This document shows, piece by piece, positions 1 through 5,086 of a stretch of DNA of 5,086 nucleotides; the first letter of the stretch is position 1; each line of letters starts with the position of its first letter. The stretch spans positions 1-5,086 of the forward strand of contig CANHUD010000190.1 of the NCBI GenBank assembly GCA_947463665.1, in the 5' to 3' direction. This stretch comes from Sphingobacteriales bacterium. GTDB taxonomy: Bacteria > Bacteroidota > Bacteroidia > Chitinophagales > Chitinophagaceae. Both the position numbers and the translations under genes were made by a program. The notes below the pieces were generated by a model. The model did not search any database, had not been told where the DNA came from, and was given only the letters and a program-made list of their open reading frames with translations.

Positions 1-366
1 CGGTATCGGAAAAGCAGGGGACTTCCATATTATTCCCTGTCACAGGTAGTGAAGCATAAAGTAAAAAAAGCCGTTTCCTTCATCACGGATTTTGAAGATG
101 TATTGTCGGAAGTAGCCAGGGCTGAAAAATGCGATGGTATTATTTGCGGTCATATCCACCATCCGGCAATTAAATTGATCAATGGGGTGGAATACCTGAA
201 CAGTGGTGACTGGGTGGAGACCTTGAGTGCACTGGTGGAAACGGAGCAGGGAGAGTGGAAGATTATCTACTATACAGAATGGATAGCAAATGAGCAGGTG
301 TCCGAAGTGGAAGACGATGAGCGGGATATGTTTGGAGTGATTGAACCTGTACTAAGCCCTTGCTAA
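1..366 (+). CDS. LpxH-like metallophosphoesterase (UDP-2,3-diacylglucosamine diphosphatase family), 3' part only
   Basis: The reading frame is open from the first base of the window, so this is the C-terminal 121 residues of a gene that begins upstream. The internal GTG at 49 is probably not the start, because the residues before it (RYRKSRGLPYYSLSQ) look like genuine family sequence. Visible motifs are the metal-binding GHIHHP at residues 50-55 of the fragment, which is the final GHxH block of calcineurin-like phosphoesterases, and NSGDWVETLSALVE shortly after it, a pattern typical of the LpxH/LpxH2-like branch. Members of that branch cleave UDP-2,3-diacylglucosamine to lipid X in lipid A synthesis, at the inner face of the cytoplasmic membrane. 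The tail is acidic. The N-terminal metal-binding motifs (DxH, GDxxD, GNHD) lie outside the window, so activity cannot be judged. The stop TAA is followed at once by the ATG of the glycosyltransferase, indicating co-transcription. The superfamily is secure; the exact substrate is inferred, and other phosphoesterases of this group exist. Confidence 0.85.
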   Translation, partial: RYRKSRGLPYYSLSQVVKHKVKKAVSFITDFEDVLSEVARAEKCDGIICGHIHHPAIKLINGVEYLNSGDWVETLSALVETEQGEWKIIYYTEWIANEQVSEVEDDERDMFGVIEPVLSPC

Positions 367-1482
367 ATGAAACCGGATTCGGTTATATTACTGGTTCAGG
401 GAGAAGGCCGGGGGCATATGACCCAGGCTATGGCGATTGCTGATATACTCCGGAAAAAAGGCATCCAGATCAAATATGTGCTTGTGGGTGTTTCTAGTGC
501 CAGAACACTGCCGGTATTCTTTTTACAGGCCTTCTCTGAGCCGGTGGAAATTTTGATCAGTCCGGGTTTTACCAAAAAAAACGGAAGGGGCAATCACATT
601 TGGAAAACTATTTTTAACACCATTCTGGCAATACCCAAATATATACGCTCTCTTCGTCAGCTTCATTCTGTTGTACGCACACATAAACCATCGCTGCTGA
701 TTGGTTTTTATGAACCGTTGTTTGCGTTTTATAATCTTTTTTTCAGGTCCCGGGCAGTAAAAATAGCCATCGCTCATCAGTACGAATATTTACATGAGGC
801 TTATGTGAAGCCGGCTGTTGCCCCCTATGCCTATGCTGTTCTCAAATACTATTCACGCTTTACCTGTTATGGTGCCAGCCAGATCCTGGCGATTTCCCTG
901 CAGGAATTGCCACGTTCCGTTAAGTACCCTCGATTAAGAGTGATTCCGCCGCTATTGCGAAAAGAGCTTTTTGATGTGGTGCCCTCTGTACAGCCTTTTC
1001 TTTTGTTGTATGTAGTCAATCCGGGGTATATCAAGGATATCGAGCGATGGCATACAGAACACCCGGAGGTGGTAATGCATTGTTTTACAGACGGTTCACT
1101 CGTGGCTTCCCGGGAAAAAGGTACGTGGGAAGTAGATGAAACCCTGACCTTTCATGCACTGGACGGACGGAAATTCCTTGATTTTCTGGCGGCCTGTTCA
1201 GGGGTTTGCTGTACCGCCGGTTTTGAGACAGTTGCGGAAGCCCTGTGGCTGGGAAAGCCAGTTTTACTGATTCCGGTAGAGGGGCACATAGAACAGCGAT
1301 GCAATGCATTACAGGCAGCGCGGCTGGGCGTAGCCAGCTGGTCAGATCACCTGGATCCGGGAAAATTGAAAAATCTTACAGCTCTTTTTGCGGTTGACCA
1401 TTCTGCCTATCGGGAATGGGTAGCTTCATCTGAAAGACGGTTTATGGAAGTGATTGCATTTATATTGAATCCGGCGGTATAA
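367..1482 (+). CDS. GT-B glycosyltransferase, MurG/GT28-like
   Basis: This 371-residue protein has the two-lobed layout and usual length of GT-B enzymes. Near the N-terminus, residues 12-20 read GEGRGHMTQ, the glycine-rich loop of MurG/MGD/UGT-like enzymes and of the MJ1255-type family. GFYEPL (113-118) and IAHQ (135-138) fit the middle of the N-terminal lobe. The nucleotide-sugar site is visible at about 279-314, with the conserved pattern TAGFETVAEALWLGKP, then PVEGHIEQRCNA. No signal peptide or clear TM helix is seen, so it is probably cytosolic or peripheral on the membrane. The start is fixed by the ATG directly after the upstream TAA; no Shine-Dalgarno is present, so translation is probably coupled to the preceding gene. 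Pairing with an LpxH-like phosphoesterase suggests a lipid-linked or envelope sugar acceptor, but donor and acceptor are unknown. It is not assigned as murG itself: the context has no cell-division genes. Confidence 0.88.
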   Translation: MKPDSVILLVQGEGRGHMTQAMAIADILRKKGIQIKYVLVGVSSARTLPVFFLQAFSEPVEILISPGFTKKNGRGNHIWKTIFNTILAIPKYIRSLRQLHSVVRTHKPSLLIGFYEPLFAFYNLFFRSRAVKIAIAHQYEYLHEAYVKPAVAPYAYAVLKYYSRFTCYGASQILAISLQELPRSVKYPRLRVIPPLLRKELFDVVPSVQPFLLLYVVNPGYIKDIERWHTEHPEVVMHCFTDGSLVASREKGTWEVDETLTFHALDGRKFLDFLAACSGVCCTAGFETVAEALWLGKPVLLIPVEGHIEQRCNALQAARLGVASWSDHLDPGKLKNLTALFAVDHSAYREWVASSERRFMEVIAFILNPAV

Positions 1483-1576
1483 TTTATGTAGATTTAGAAT
1501 ACTTCGATTGTATTTCGTGGAATCATGTCAATTTTATTAGTCAGCTACACGTCGAATTTGTTATATTACACTATAC

Positions 1577-1588
1577 GGTTTTAAAACC
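1577..1588. repeat. Perfect 12-bp palindrome just upstream of the PH-like membrane protein gene
   Basis: GGTTTTAAAACC is self-complementary over all 12 bases and ends 10 nt before the ATG at 1599. It sits in the 116-bp gap after the glycosyltransferase gene. It could be a small operator or could affect translation initiation. It is AT-rich, so chance is a real possibility. No convincing Bacteroidota promoter pair was found beside it. Confidence 0.3.
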
Positions 1589-1598
1589 CTAACAGATT

Positions 1599-2480
1599 AT
1601 GACTGGAAATCAACAAAAGATATTTAGAACGCTTAAATGGATCTTTTATCCGGTTGCGTTGTTAATGATGCTTGACTTTATACTTAAATTCATTGGACAT
1701 TCGCCTCTGGAAGGATCTGAAAAAAGCAACGAATTATTTGAAATGATCGATAGTGTGATCATGATGGTTGTTTTTTTGGTTGTGTCTGTTGGGGTACTGG
1801 CACTGATGCAACAATTTTTTACAAAGGGATTGACGCAACCCAAGGATACTTTGGAGGCTGCCAATGCAAAGCTGCTGATGAAAGTTGAGCCGGGCAATCA
1901 GCTGGTTGGAAATCTGATTTTATTTGTGATTGTATTAGGTTTTTCAGCTATGCTTAATTTGATCTTGTTTAAGCCCTTGTTTATTTTTGAGCAGGAGCAG
2001 ATTGACCAGTTTGAACTTACTGAAAAGTTTATTTTTGGTTTCTTTTATATCATTGCTCATTTCCTGTTACTCGTATTTGGAATGCGTTTGTTCAAAGGCA
2101 TGCCGCCGGTATTTATTGCTACAGAGAAAGGATTTTGTTACGAGCCTGCAGGCGTGAGCAGCGGCTGGATTTTATGGGAAGATGTAGTAGAGGTAAGAGA
2201 AAGTTCGGTACTGTATGGTTCAGGAGTGAATAATGGCCCCGTACTCATGCCGGTCTTAGGCATCAAACTGATGAACCCGGAAGAATACAATGCGGCGGCA
2301 TTTGCTCCTTTGTTACAACGGGTAGTGTCGTTAGGACAGAAGCTGAATAATTACCAAACCGAAGGAGTTGGAGATCTATTGCTGAGGCCCTCCGATTTTG
2401 GAAATGACTATGGAAAAGTAATAGCACTCTTCAAACAAAAGTCCAGCGCAGCCTTTGAGTATCATTCACTTACAGAATAG
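1599..2480 (+). CDS. Four-TM membrane protein with C-terminal PH-like (STM3941-type) domain
   Basis: The 293-residue protein has four predicted hydrophobic segments at about 13-33, 51-72, 103-130 and 144-165, followed by a soluble C-terminal region of about 125 residues. That region begins with FIATEKGFCYEP (172-183), has WILWEDVVEVRES (190-202), then GIKLMNPEEY, and ends with a pattern of the type LRPSDFGNDYGKVIALF (262-278). This order, a strand-turn pair followed by W-x-D-V and a final short helix, is that of the STM3941-type PH-like domains common in membrane proteins of Bacteroidota. Such domains are poorly characterised; some annotated examples are listed as possible toxin-immunity proteins, but nothing next to this gene supports that role here. 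The preferred start is ATG 1599, with no Shine-Dalgarno, as usual in this phylum. Gaps of about 120 bp on both sides suggest its own transcription unit. Family assignment is by pattern recognition and moderately sure; function is unknown. Confidence 0.8.
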   Translation: MTGNQQKIFRTLKWIFYPVALLMMLDFILKFIGHSPLEGSEKSNELFEMIDSVIMMVVFLVVSVGVLALMQQFFTKGLTQPKDTLEAANAKLLMKVEPGNQLVGNLILFVIVLGFSAMLNLILFKPLFIFEQEQIDQFELTEKFIFGFFYIIAHFLLLVFGMRLFKGMPPVFIATEKGFCYEPAGVSSGWILWEDVVEVRESSVLYGSGVNNGPVLMPVLGIKLMNPEEYNAAAFAPLLQRVVSLGQKLNNYQTEGVGDLLLRPSDFGNDYGKVIALFKQKSSAAFEYHSLTE

Positions 2481-2496
2481 TTGTTAATAAGGACTT

Positions 2497-2532
2497 CTAA
2501 TATATTTTCTCGCTTAACGTATTGAATATTAG
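2497..2532. repeat. Spaced inverted repeat in the gap before the SRPBCC gene
   Basis: CTAATAT at 2497-2503 is matched by ATATTAG at 2526-2532, with 22 nt between the arms. It lies 15 bp after the upstream stop codon and about 70 bp before the next ATG. It could be a split regulatory site. The arms are AT-rich, the loop is long and no T-run follows, so it does not look like an intrinsic terminator, and it may be chance. Confidence 0.2.
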
Positions 2533-2600
2533 CATTCATTCATGACTTTAGGTAGATTAAAATCAATTTTTAGCTATATTCAAAGAAATTACATTGGATA

Positions 2601-3563
2601 ATGAAACGAACAGCACTCAAAAATTTAATGCTCGTTATTGGTATACCTTCAATGTATGCTGTTTTGCTTAGGCTGTTCTTTGGTGTGGATACCTGGAGCA
2701 ACCTTTTCAAGGTGATGTCCATAAGTTTTCTGTTTTGTCTTCCTTTTATTGTTGGGGCATTGGCTGTATTTTTTTCAAATCCGGAAAAAGTTAGAAAGCT
2801 TTCCTACAGGTTTTTTGTTCCCTGGATACCGATATTCTTATTTTTTATACTTACACTCTCCTTTGCCTGGGAAGGTTGGGCCTGCTGGATAATGGTGCTT
2901 CCTTTGTTTCTGATTGCAGCCTCGCTTGGAGGATTGATTGGCGGCTATTTCAAGCTGCGGAAGAAAGACAATAATGTTTATTTTTCTTTTCTTGTTTTAA
3001 TGCCTTTTTTAATAGCCCCAGTTGAAAATATGATAGGGGCGGTCCCCGGAACATATGAGGCCTACACCTGTATCAACATAAATGCATCTGCAGATAAAAT
3101 CTGGGATAATGTAACACAGGTAAAGGAAATACCCCGGCAGCAGGATAAAGGTTGGCTCACCAGGTTTTTAGGATTTCCGCGTCCGGTAAAAGCTGAGTTA
3201 AATTACCTGGGAGTAGGAGCCTATCGAAAAGCAATGTTTACCAATGGCCTTGTTTTTCATGAGACTGTAACCGAGTACACGCACAAAAAGAAGATGGTAT
3301 TCACCATCAAGGCGAAGCCACATGAGATTCCTTCAACAACCATGGACCAGCACGTGGTGATCGGTGGCGATTATTTTGATGTACTGAACGGTACCTATGA
3401 ATTGGAACAGCTGAACGATCATACGTACAGGCTTCATTTGTACAGTCACTTTAAGTTGCATACAACTTTCAACTTTTATGCAAGCTGGTGGGCGAAATGG
3501 ATTATGATGGACATTCAGAATAATATTCTGCAGGTTGAGAAGAGGAGGGCCGAGGGTATTTGA
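2601..3563 (+). CDS. Membrane protein with C-terminal SRPBCC (START/Bet v1-like) domain
   Basis: This 320-residue protein has two parts. Residues 1 to about 147 are very hydrophobic, with about five likely membrane segments near 8-28, 36-58, 70-90, 92-117 and 127-147, and short charged loops such as NPEKVRKLSYR and KLRKKDNN. Residues about 150-318 read as an SRPBCC fold: a first strand and helix CININASADKIWDNVTQVKEIP (157-178), the strand region LGVGAYRKAMFTNGLVFHETV, then MVFTIKA, a YELEQLNDHTYRLHLYSHF strand pair, and a long closing helix from about 294 (ASWWAKWIMMDIQNNILQVEKRR). SRPBCC domains form a deep hydrophobic pocket, so a lipid or other apolar ligand at the membrane is plausible, but no ligand or catalytic residue can be named. 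The start is ATG 2601 with no Shine-Dalgarno. It is probably its own transcription unit or read through from the upstream gene. The fold is fairly sure; the biological role is unknown. Confidence 0.82.
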   Translation: MKRTALKNLMLVIGIPSMYAVLLRLFFGVDTWSNLFKVMSISFLFCLPFIVGALAVFFSNPEKVRKLSYRFFVPWIPIFLFFILTLSFAWEGWACWIMVLPLFLIAASLGGLIGGYFKLRKKDNNVYFSFLVLMPFLIAPVENMIGAVPGTYEAYTCININASADKIWDNVTQVKEIPRQQDKGWLTRFLGFPRPVKAELNYLGVGAYRKAMFTNGLVFHETVTEYTHKKKMVFTIKAKPHEIPSTTMDQHVVIGGDYFDVLNGTYELEQLNDHTYRLHLYSHFKLHTTFNFYASWWAKWIMMDIQNNILQVEKRRAEGI

Positions 3564-3620
3564 TTATCAATAAAATATAAATAAAGATTATACGTTAGGG
3601 GAACTATAAATAGGTGGCAA

Positions 3621-3635
3621 ATTGTTCAGAACAAT
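3621..3635. promoter_or_regulatory. Candidate operator: perfect 15-nt palindrome (7-bp arms, 1-nt centre)
   Basis: ATTGTTC, a single A, then GAACAAT form an exact inverted repeat. It ends 10 nt before the proposed -33 TTTG of the promoter for the AraC-type membrane regulator gene, a usual position for an activator or repressor site. Arms of seven perfect pairs including the GTTC/GAAC core are unlikely to be mere AT noise. The bound protein is unknown. Classical AraC proteins often bind direct repeats, so autoregulation by the neighbouring gene is possible but not implied by the symmetry. Confidence 0.45.
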
Positions 3636-3645
3636 ATGGCAGTTG

Positions 3646-3677
3646 TTTGTGGAATTTATGTGAAATACCGACATTTG
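3646..3677 (+). promoter_or_regulatory. Bacteroidota-type promoter candidate for the seven-TM AraC gene
   Basis: TTTG at 3646-3649 is followed after 20 nt by GACATTTG at 3670-3677. The known primary sigma-factor consensus in Bacteroidota is TTTG, a spacer of about 19-21 nt, and TAnnTTTG, so the match is 4 of 4 and 5 of 6 fixed positions. A transcript would begin a few bases after 3677, giving a leader of only about 10-15 nt before ATG 3695. This placement is incompatible with use of the GTG at 3614 from this promoter and favours the shorter protein. Confidence 0.42.
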
Positions 3678-3694
3678 AAGTAATAACCCCCCCA

Positions 3695-4900
3695 ATGCTT
3701 TTACCGATATCCATCCTTACTATTATTCTCTCATTTTTGCTCGTTTATCACAATTGGGGCAAAAACAGAAACGTTCTGTATCTGGGCATAAGTTTTTTTT
3801 CTCTGGCCTTTTACGGCGTGGCGCATGATTTGTTGGTGAATATCAGACATCCGTTTTATCTGGCATTGATCCTAAACCACATCACGCCTGTATATCTGTT
3901 GGCGGGTCCGATGCTCTACTTTTATATTAGGGGGAATCTCAGCGACGAAAACCGGCTTACCCGGAAAGACAGCGTACACTTTATACCGGCCATTTTTCAA
4001 TTGATCAGTATTTTACCCTGGATTTTCAAGCCATGGTCTGAAAAAATACACATAGCCAATATACTGATTCAGGATATCAGTCAGTACCATAGTATTGATT
4101 TCAATATGGTATTCCCAACAGCCTACAATTTTCTGTTCCGTCCCCTGCACCTGTTGATGTATGTTATCTGGAGTGCTGTTTTACTTTGGCGATTCCGGCC
4201 AGAACGTTCTCTCGAATTCAGAATTCCTGACAGGTTACTTTTAATCAATCACAGGTGGATGCGGGTATTGCTGACATCGCTTTTTCTTACCTGTTTTTTT
4301 TATTTTGTGTTGGCTGTTCAATTGCTAACAGGTAATGCGTATGCCATTCTGGACAGTACGAATGAAATGCAGTTGCTTACCGGAATCTTCTTTTTTCTCA
4401 GTGCAGGGCTTCTGTTGTTTTTCCCGGATGTGCTCTATGGGTTGCCGCGGGTTAAAAATACAGAGATGCCTCAGGTCTCCGTTGAAAAAGGTCCTGATAA
4501 TGCAACTCCGGTGATAAATGCTGAATCAGCTCAGTTGAATGACCTGAGCAACCGGATATTAACTTTTATGGAGAAGGATCGCCCTTTTACCCGCTATGAA
4601 TTTTCCATCAACGATCTCGCAGCAGCACTGGATGTTCCGATGAACCAGGTTTCCTGGTGTTTGAACAAGGTTATGGATATAAAGTTCACGACCTTTCGGA
4701 TGAAATACCGGGTGGCTTATGCAAAACAATTGCTGGAGGATGGCAAAACAAGAGAAATGACCATCGAAGCAGTAGGTAATATGGCAGGGTTTAGCAGCCG
4801 TTCCAGTTTTTATAACGCTTTCAAAGAGATTGCAGGTATGACGCCTACGGAATATCTGGAGAAAGTCCGTACGTCGGATGTTCAAAAACATGTGGTATGA
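3695..4900 (+). CDS. Seven-TM membrane protein with C-terminal AraC-type HTH domain (transcriptional regulator)
   Basis: The preferred start is ATG 3695, giving 401 residues. The frame extends up to GTG 3614, but those 27 extra residues are cysteine-rich, not hydrophobic, and overlap the promoter and palindrome, whereas MLLPISILTIILSF is a natural membrane start. About seven hydrophobic segments fall near residues 3-18, 27-47, 54-78, 94-111, 148-166, 190-209 and 225-245. A polar linker (about 250-280) leads to an AraC/XylS DNA-binding domain at about 282-393. Its first HTH reads SINDLAAALDVPMNQVSWCLN (304-324), and its second carries AGFSSRSSFYNAFKEIAGMTPTEY (364-387), the family signature. 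The protein would therefore bind DNA while anchored in the inner membrane, with the TM part as a likely sensor; such proteins are frequent in Bacteroidota. Ligand and targets are unknown. Its stop overlaps the start of the DUF202 gene by ATGA, so that gene is a likely operon partner. Confidence 0.9.
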   Translation: MLLPISILTIILSFLLVYHNWGKNRNVLYLGISFFSLAFYGVAHDLLVNIRHPFYLALILNHITPVYLLAGPMLYFYIRGNLSDENRLTRKDSVHFIPAIFQLISILPWIFKPWSEKIHIANILIQDISQYHSIDFNMVFPTAYNFLFRPLHLLMYVIWSAVLLWRFRPERSLEFRIPDRLLLINHRWMRVLLTSLFLTCFFYFVLAVQLLTGNAYAILDSTNEMQLLTGIFFFLSAGLLLFFPDVLYGLPRVKNTEMPQVSVEKGPDNATPVINAESAQLNDLSNRILTFMEKDRPFTRYEFSINDLAAALDVPMNQVSWCLNKVMDIKFTTFRMKYRVAYAKQLLEDGKTREMTIEAVGNMAGFSSRSSFYNAFKEIAGMTPTEYLEKVRTSDVQKHVV

Positions 4901-5086
4901 GTGCAACCCTAAATGGTAAAAACAACCTGAACAAAGACCTGATCCTTCGGGAGAAACTGGCAGTGGAACGTACCAAGATGGCCATTGATAGGACATTGCT
5001 CTCTTTTATCCGGACAGCCCTTTATTTTGCGATCGCCGGGATGACGGTGAACAGCCTGATGAAACTATCCTACGGCTGGTGGATAG
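4897..5086 (+). CDS. DUF202-family small membrane protein, 5' part only
   Basis: ATG 4897 overlaps the TGA of the AraC-type gene (ATGA), and the frame stays open to the window end, showing 63 residues. After a polar N-terminus comes LAVERTKMAIDRTLLSFIRT (21-40), the hallmark of DUF202 (YidH-like) proteins: an ERT motif, a second RT six residues later, and a third RT just before or inside the first membrane helix. The first TM segment runs from about 36 to 55 (residues LSFIRTALYFAIAGMTVNSL lie at 35-54), and the GWW at 60-62 fits the loop before the next helix. Full-length members are usually about 100-130 residues with two or three TM helices, so roughly the second half is missing. The biochemical function of the family is not established. 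The overlap implies translational coupling with the regulator, so a shared role at the membrane is an inference. Family assignment is strong. Confidence 0.85.
   Translation, partial: MSATLNGKNNLNKDLILREKLAVERTKMAIDRTLLSFIRTALYFAIAGMTVNSLMKLSYGWWI

Noticed and set aside
49..366. Start of the phosphoesterase gene at GTG 49
   Set aside because: The frame is open to the window edge with family-like residues before it, and the metal-binding N-terminal half would be missing. It is a gene cut by the window, not a short gene.
396..777. Two overlapping reverse-strand open frames (396-593 and 523-777)
   Set aside because: Both are antisense to the glycosyltransferase and show no domain pattern; they are shadows of its codon structure.
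1085..1309. Reverse-strand open frame of 74 codons
   Set aside because: It is antisense to the conserved donor-binding region of the glycosyltransferase and resembles no protein family.
1497..1515. Possible terminator hairpin after the glycosyltransferase gene (GAATAC, 7-nt loop, GTATTT)
   Set aside because: The stem is only five Watson-Crick pairs plus one G-U, has almost no GC and is not followed by a T-run.
1646..1897. Reverse-strand open frame of 83 codons
   Set aside because: It is antisense to membrane segments of gene 3; its Ser/Thr-rich translation is what hydrophobic codons give on the other strand.
2481..2509. Possible promoter for the SRPBCC gene (TTG at 2481, TATATTTT at 2501)
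   Set aside because: The spacer is 17 nt, the upstream element is only TTG, and such AT-rich matches are expected by chance in this gap; it is also nearly 100 nt from the start codon.
3614..3694. N-terminal extension of the AraC-type protein from GTG 3614
   Set aside because: The 27 residues contain three Cys, resemble no known membrane-regulator N-terminus, and overlap the palindrome and promoter. ATG 3695 opens directly into the first TM helix.
4559..4996. Reverse-strand open frame of 145 codons
   Set aside because: It lies opposite the AraC HTH region and the start of the DUF202 gene, both with clear family motifs. Its translation is rich in Cys, His and Pro with no recognisable domain.

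Overview
The window reads as a chromosomal segment from a Bacteroidota bacterium, most likely of the Chitinophaga type. This rests on four things seen in the sequence: moderate GC with AT-rich gaps, gene starts without a Shine-Dalgarno sequence, one Bacteroidota-style promoter (TTTG about 20 nt upstream of a TAnnTTTG-like box), and protein architectures typical of that phylum, notably a multi-TM protein ending in an AraC-type DNA-binding domain. The genus is an inference from protein style and was not tested.

Six protein-coding genes are visible, all on the + strand, and two are cut by the window edges. (1) 1-366 is the C-terminal part of an LpxH-like metallophosphoesterase. (2) 367-1482 is a GT-B glycosyltransferase (MurG/GT28-like) whose ATG directly follows the preceding stop codon. 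(3) 1599-2480 is a protein with four membrane segments and a C-terminal PH-like domain resembling the STM3941 family. (4) 2601-3563 is a protein with about five membrane segments fused to a C-terminal SRPBCC (START/Bet v1-like) lipid-binding fold. (5) 3695-4900 (longest open frame from 3614) is a seven-TM protein with a C-terminal AraC-type HTH domain. (6) 4897-5086 is the start of a DUF202-family small membrane protein, overlapping gene 5 by ATGA.

Genes 1-2 form a tight pair that plausibly acts on a membrane glycolipid or envelope sugar. Genes 3 and 4 each have their own gap of about 120 bp upstream and may be separate transcription units. Genes 5-6 are translationally coupled and look like a membrane-embedded regulator with a small membrane partner. 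At least five of the six products are membrane-embedded or work on membrane substrates, but no single pathway joining all six can be shown.

The most distinctive non-coding signal is the 131 bp between genes 4 and 5. It holds a perfect 15-nt palindrome, a good promoter candidate and a C7 run just before the preferred ATG of gene 5. These point to a start at 3695 rather than the upstream GTG at 3614. No RNA gene, insertion sequence, CRISPR array or replication origin was seen.
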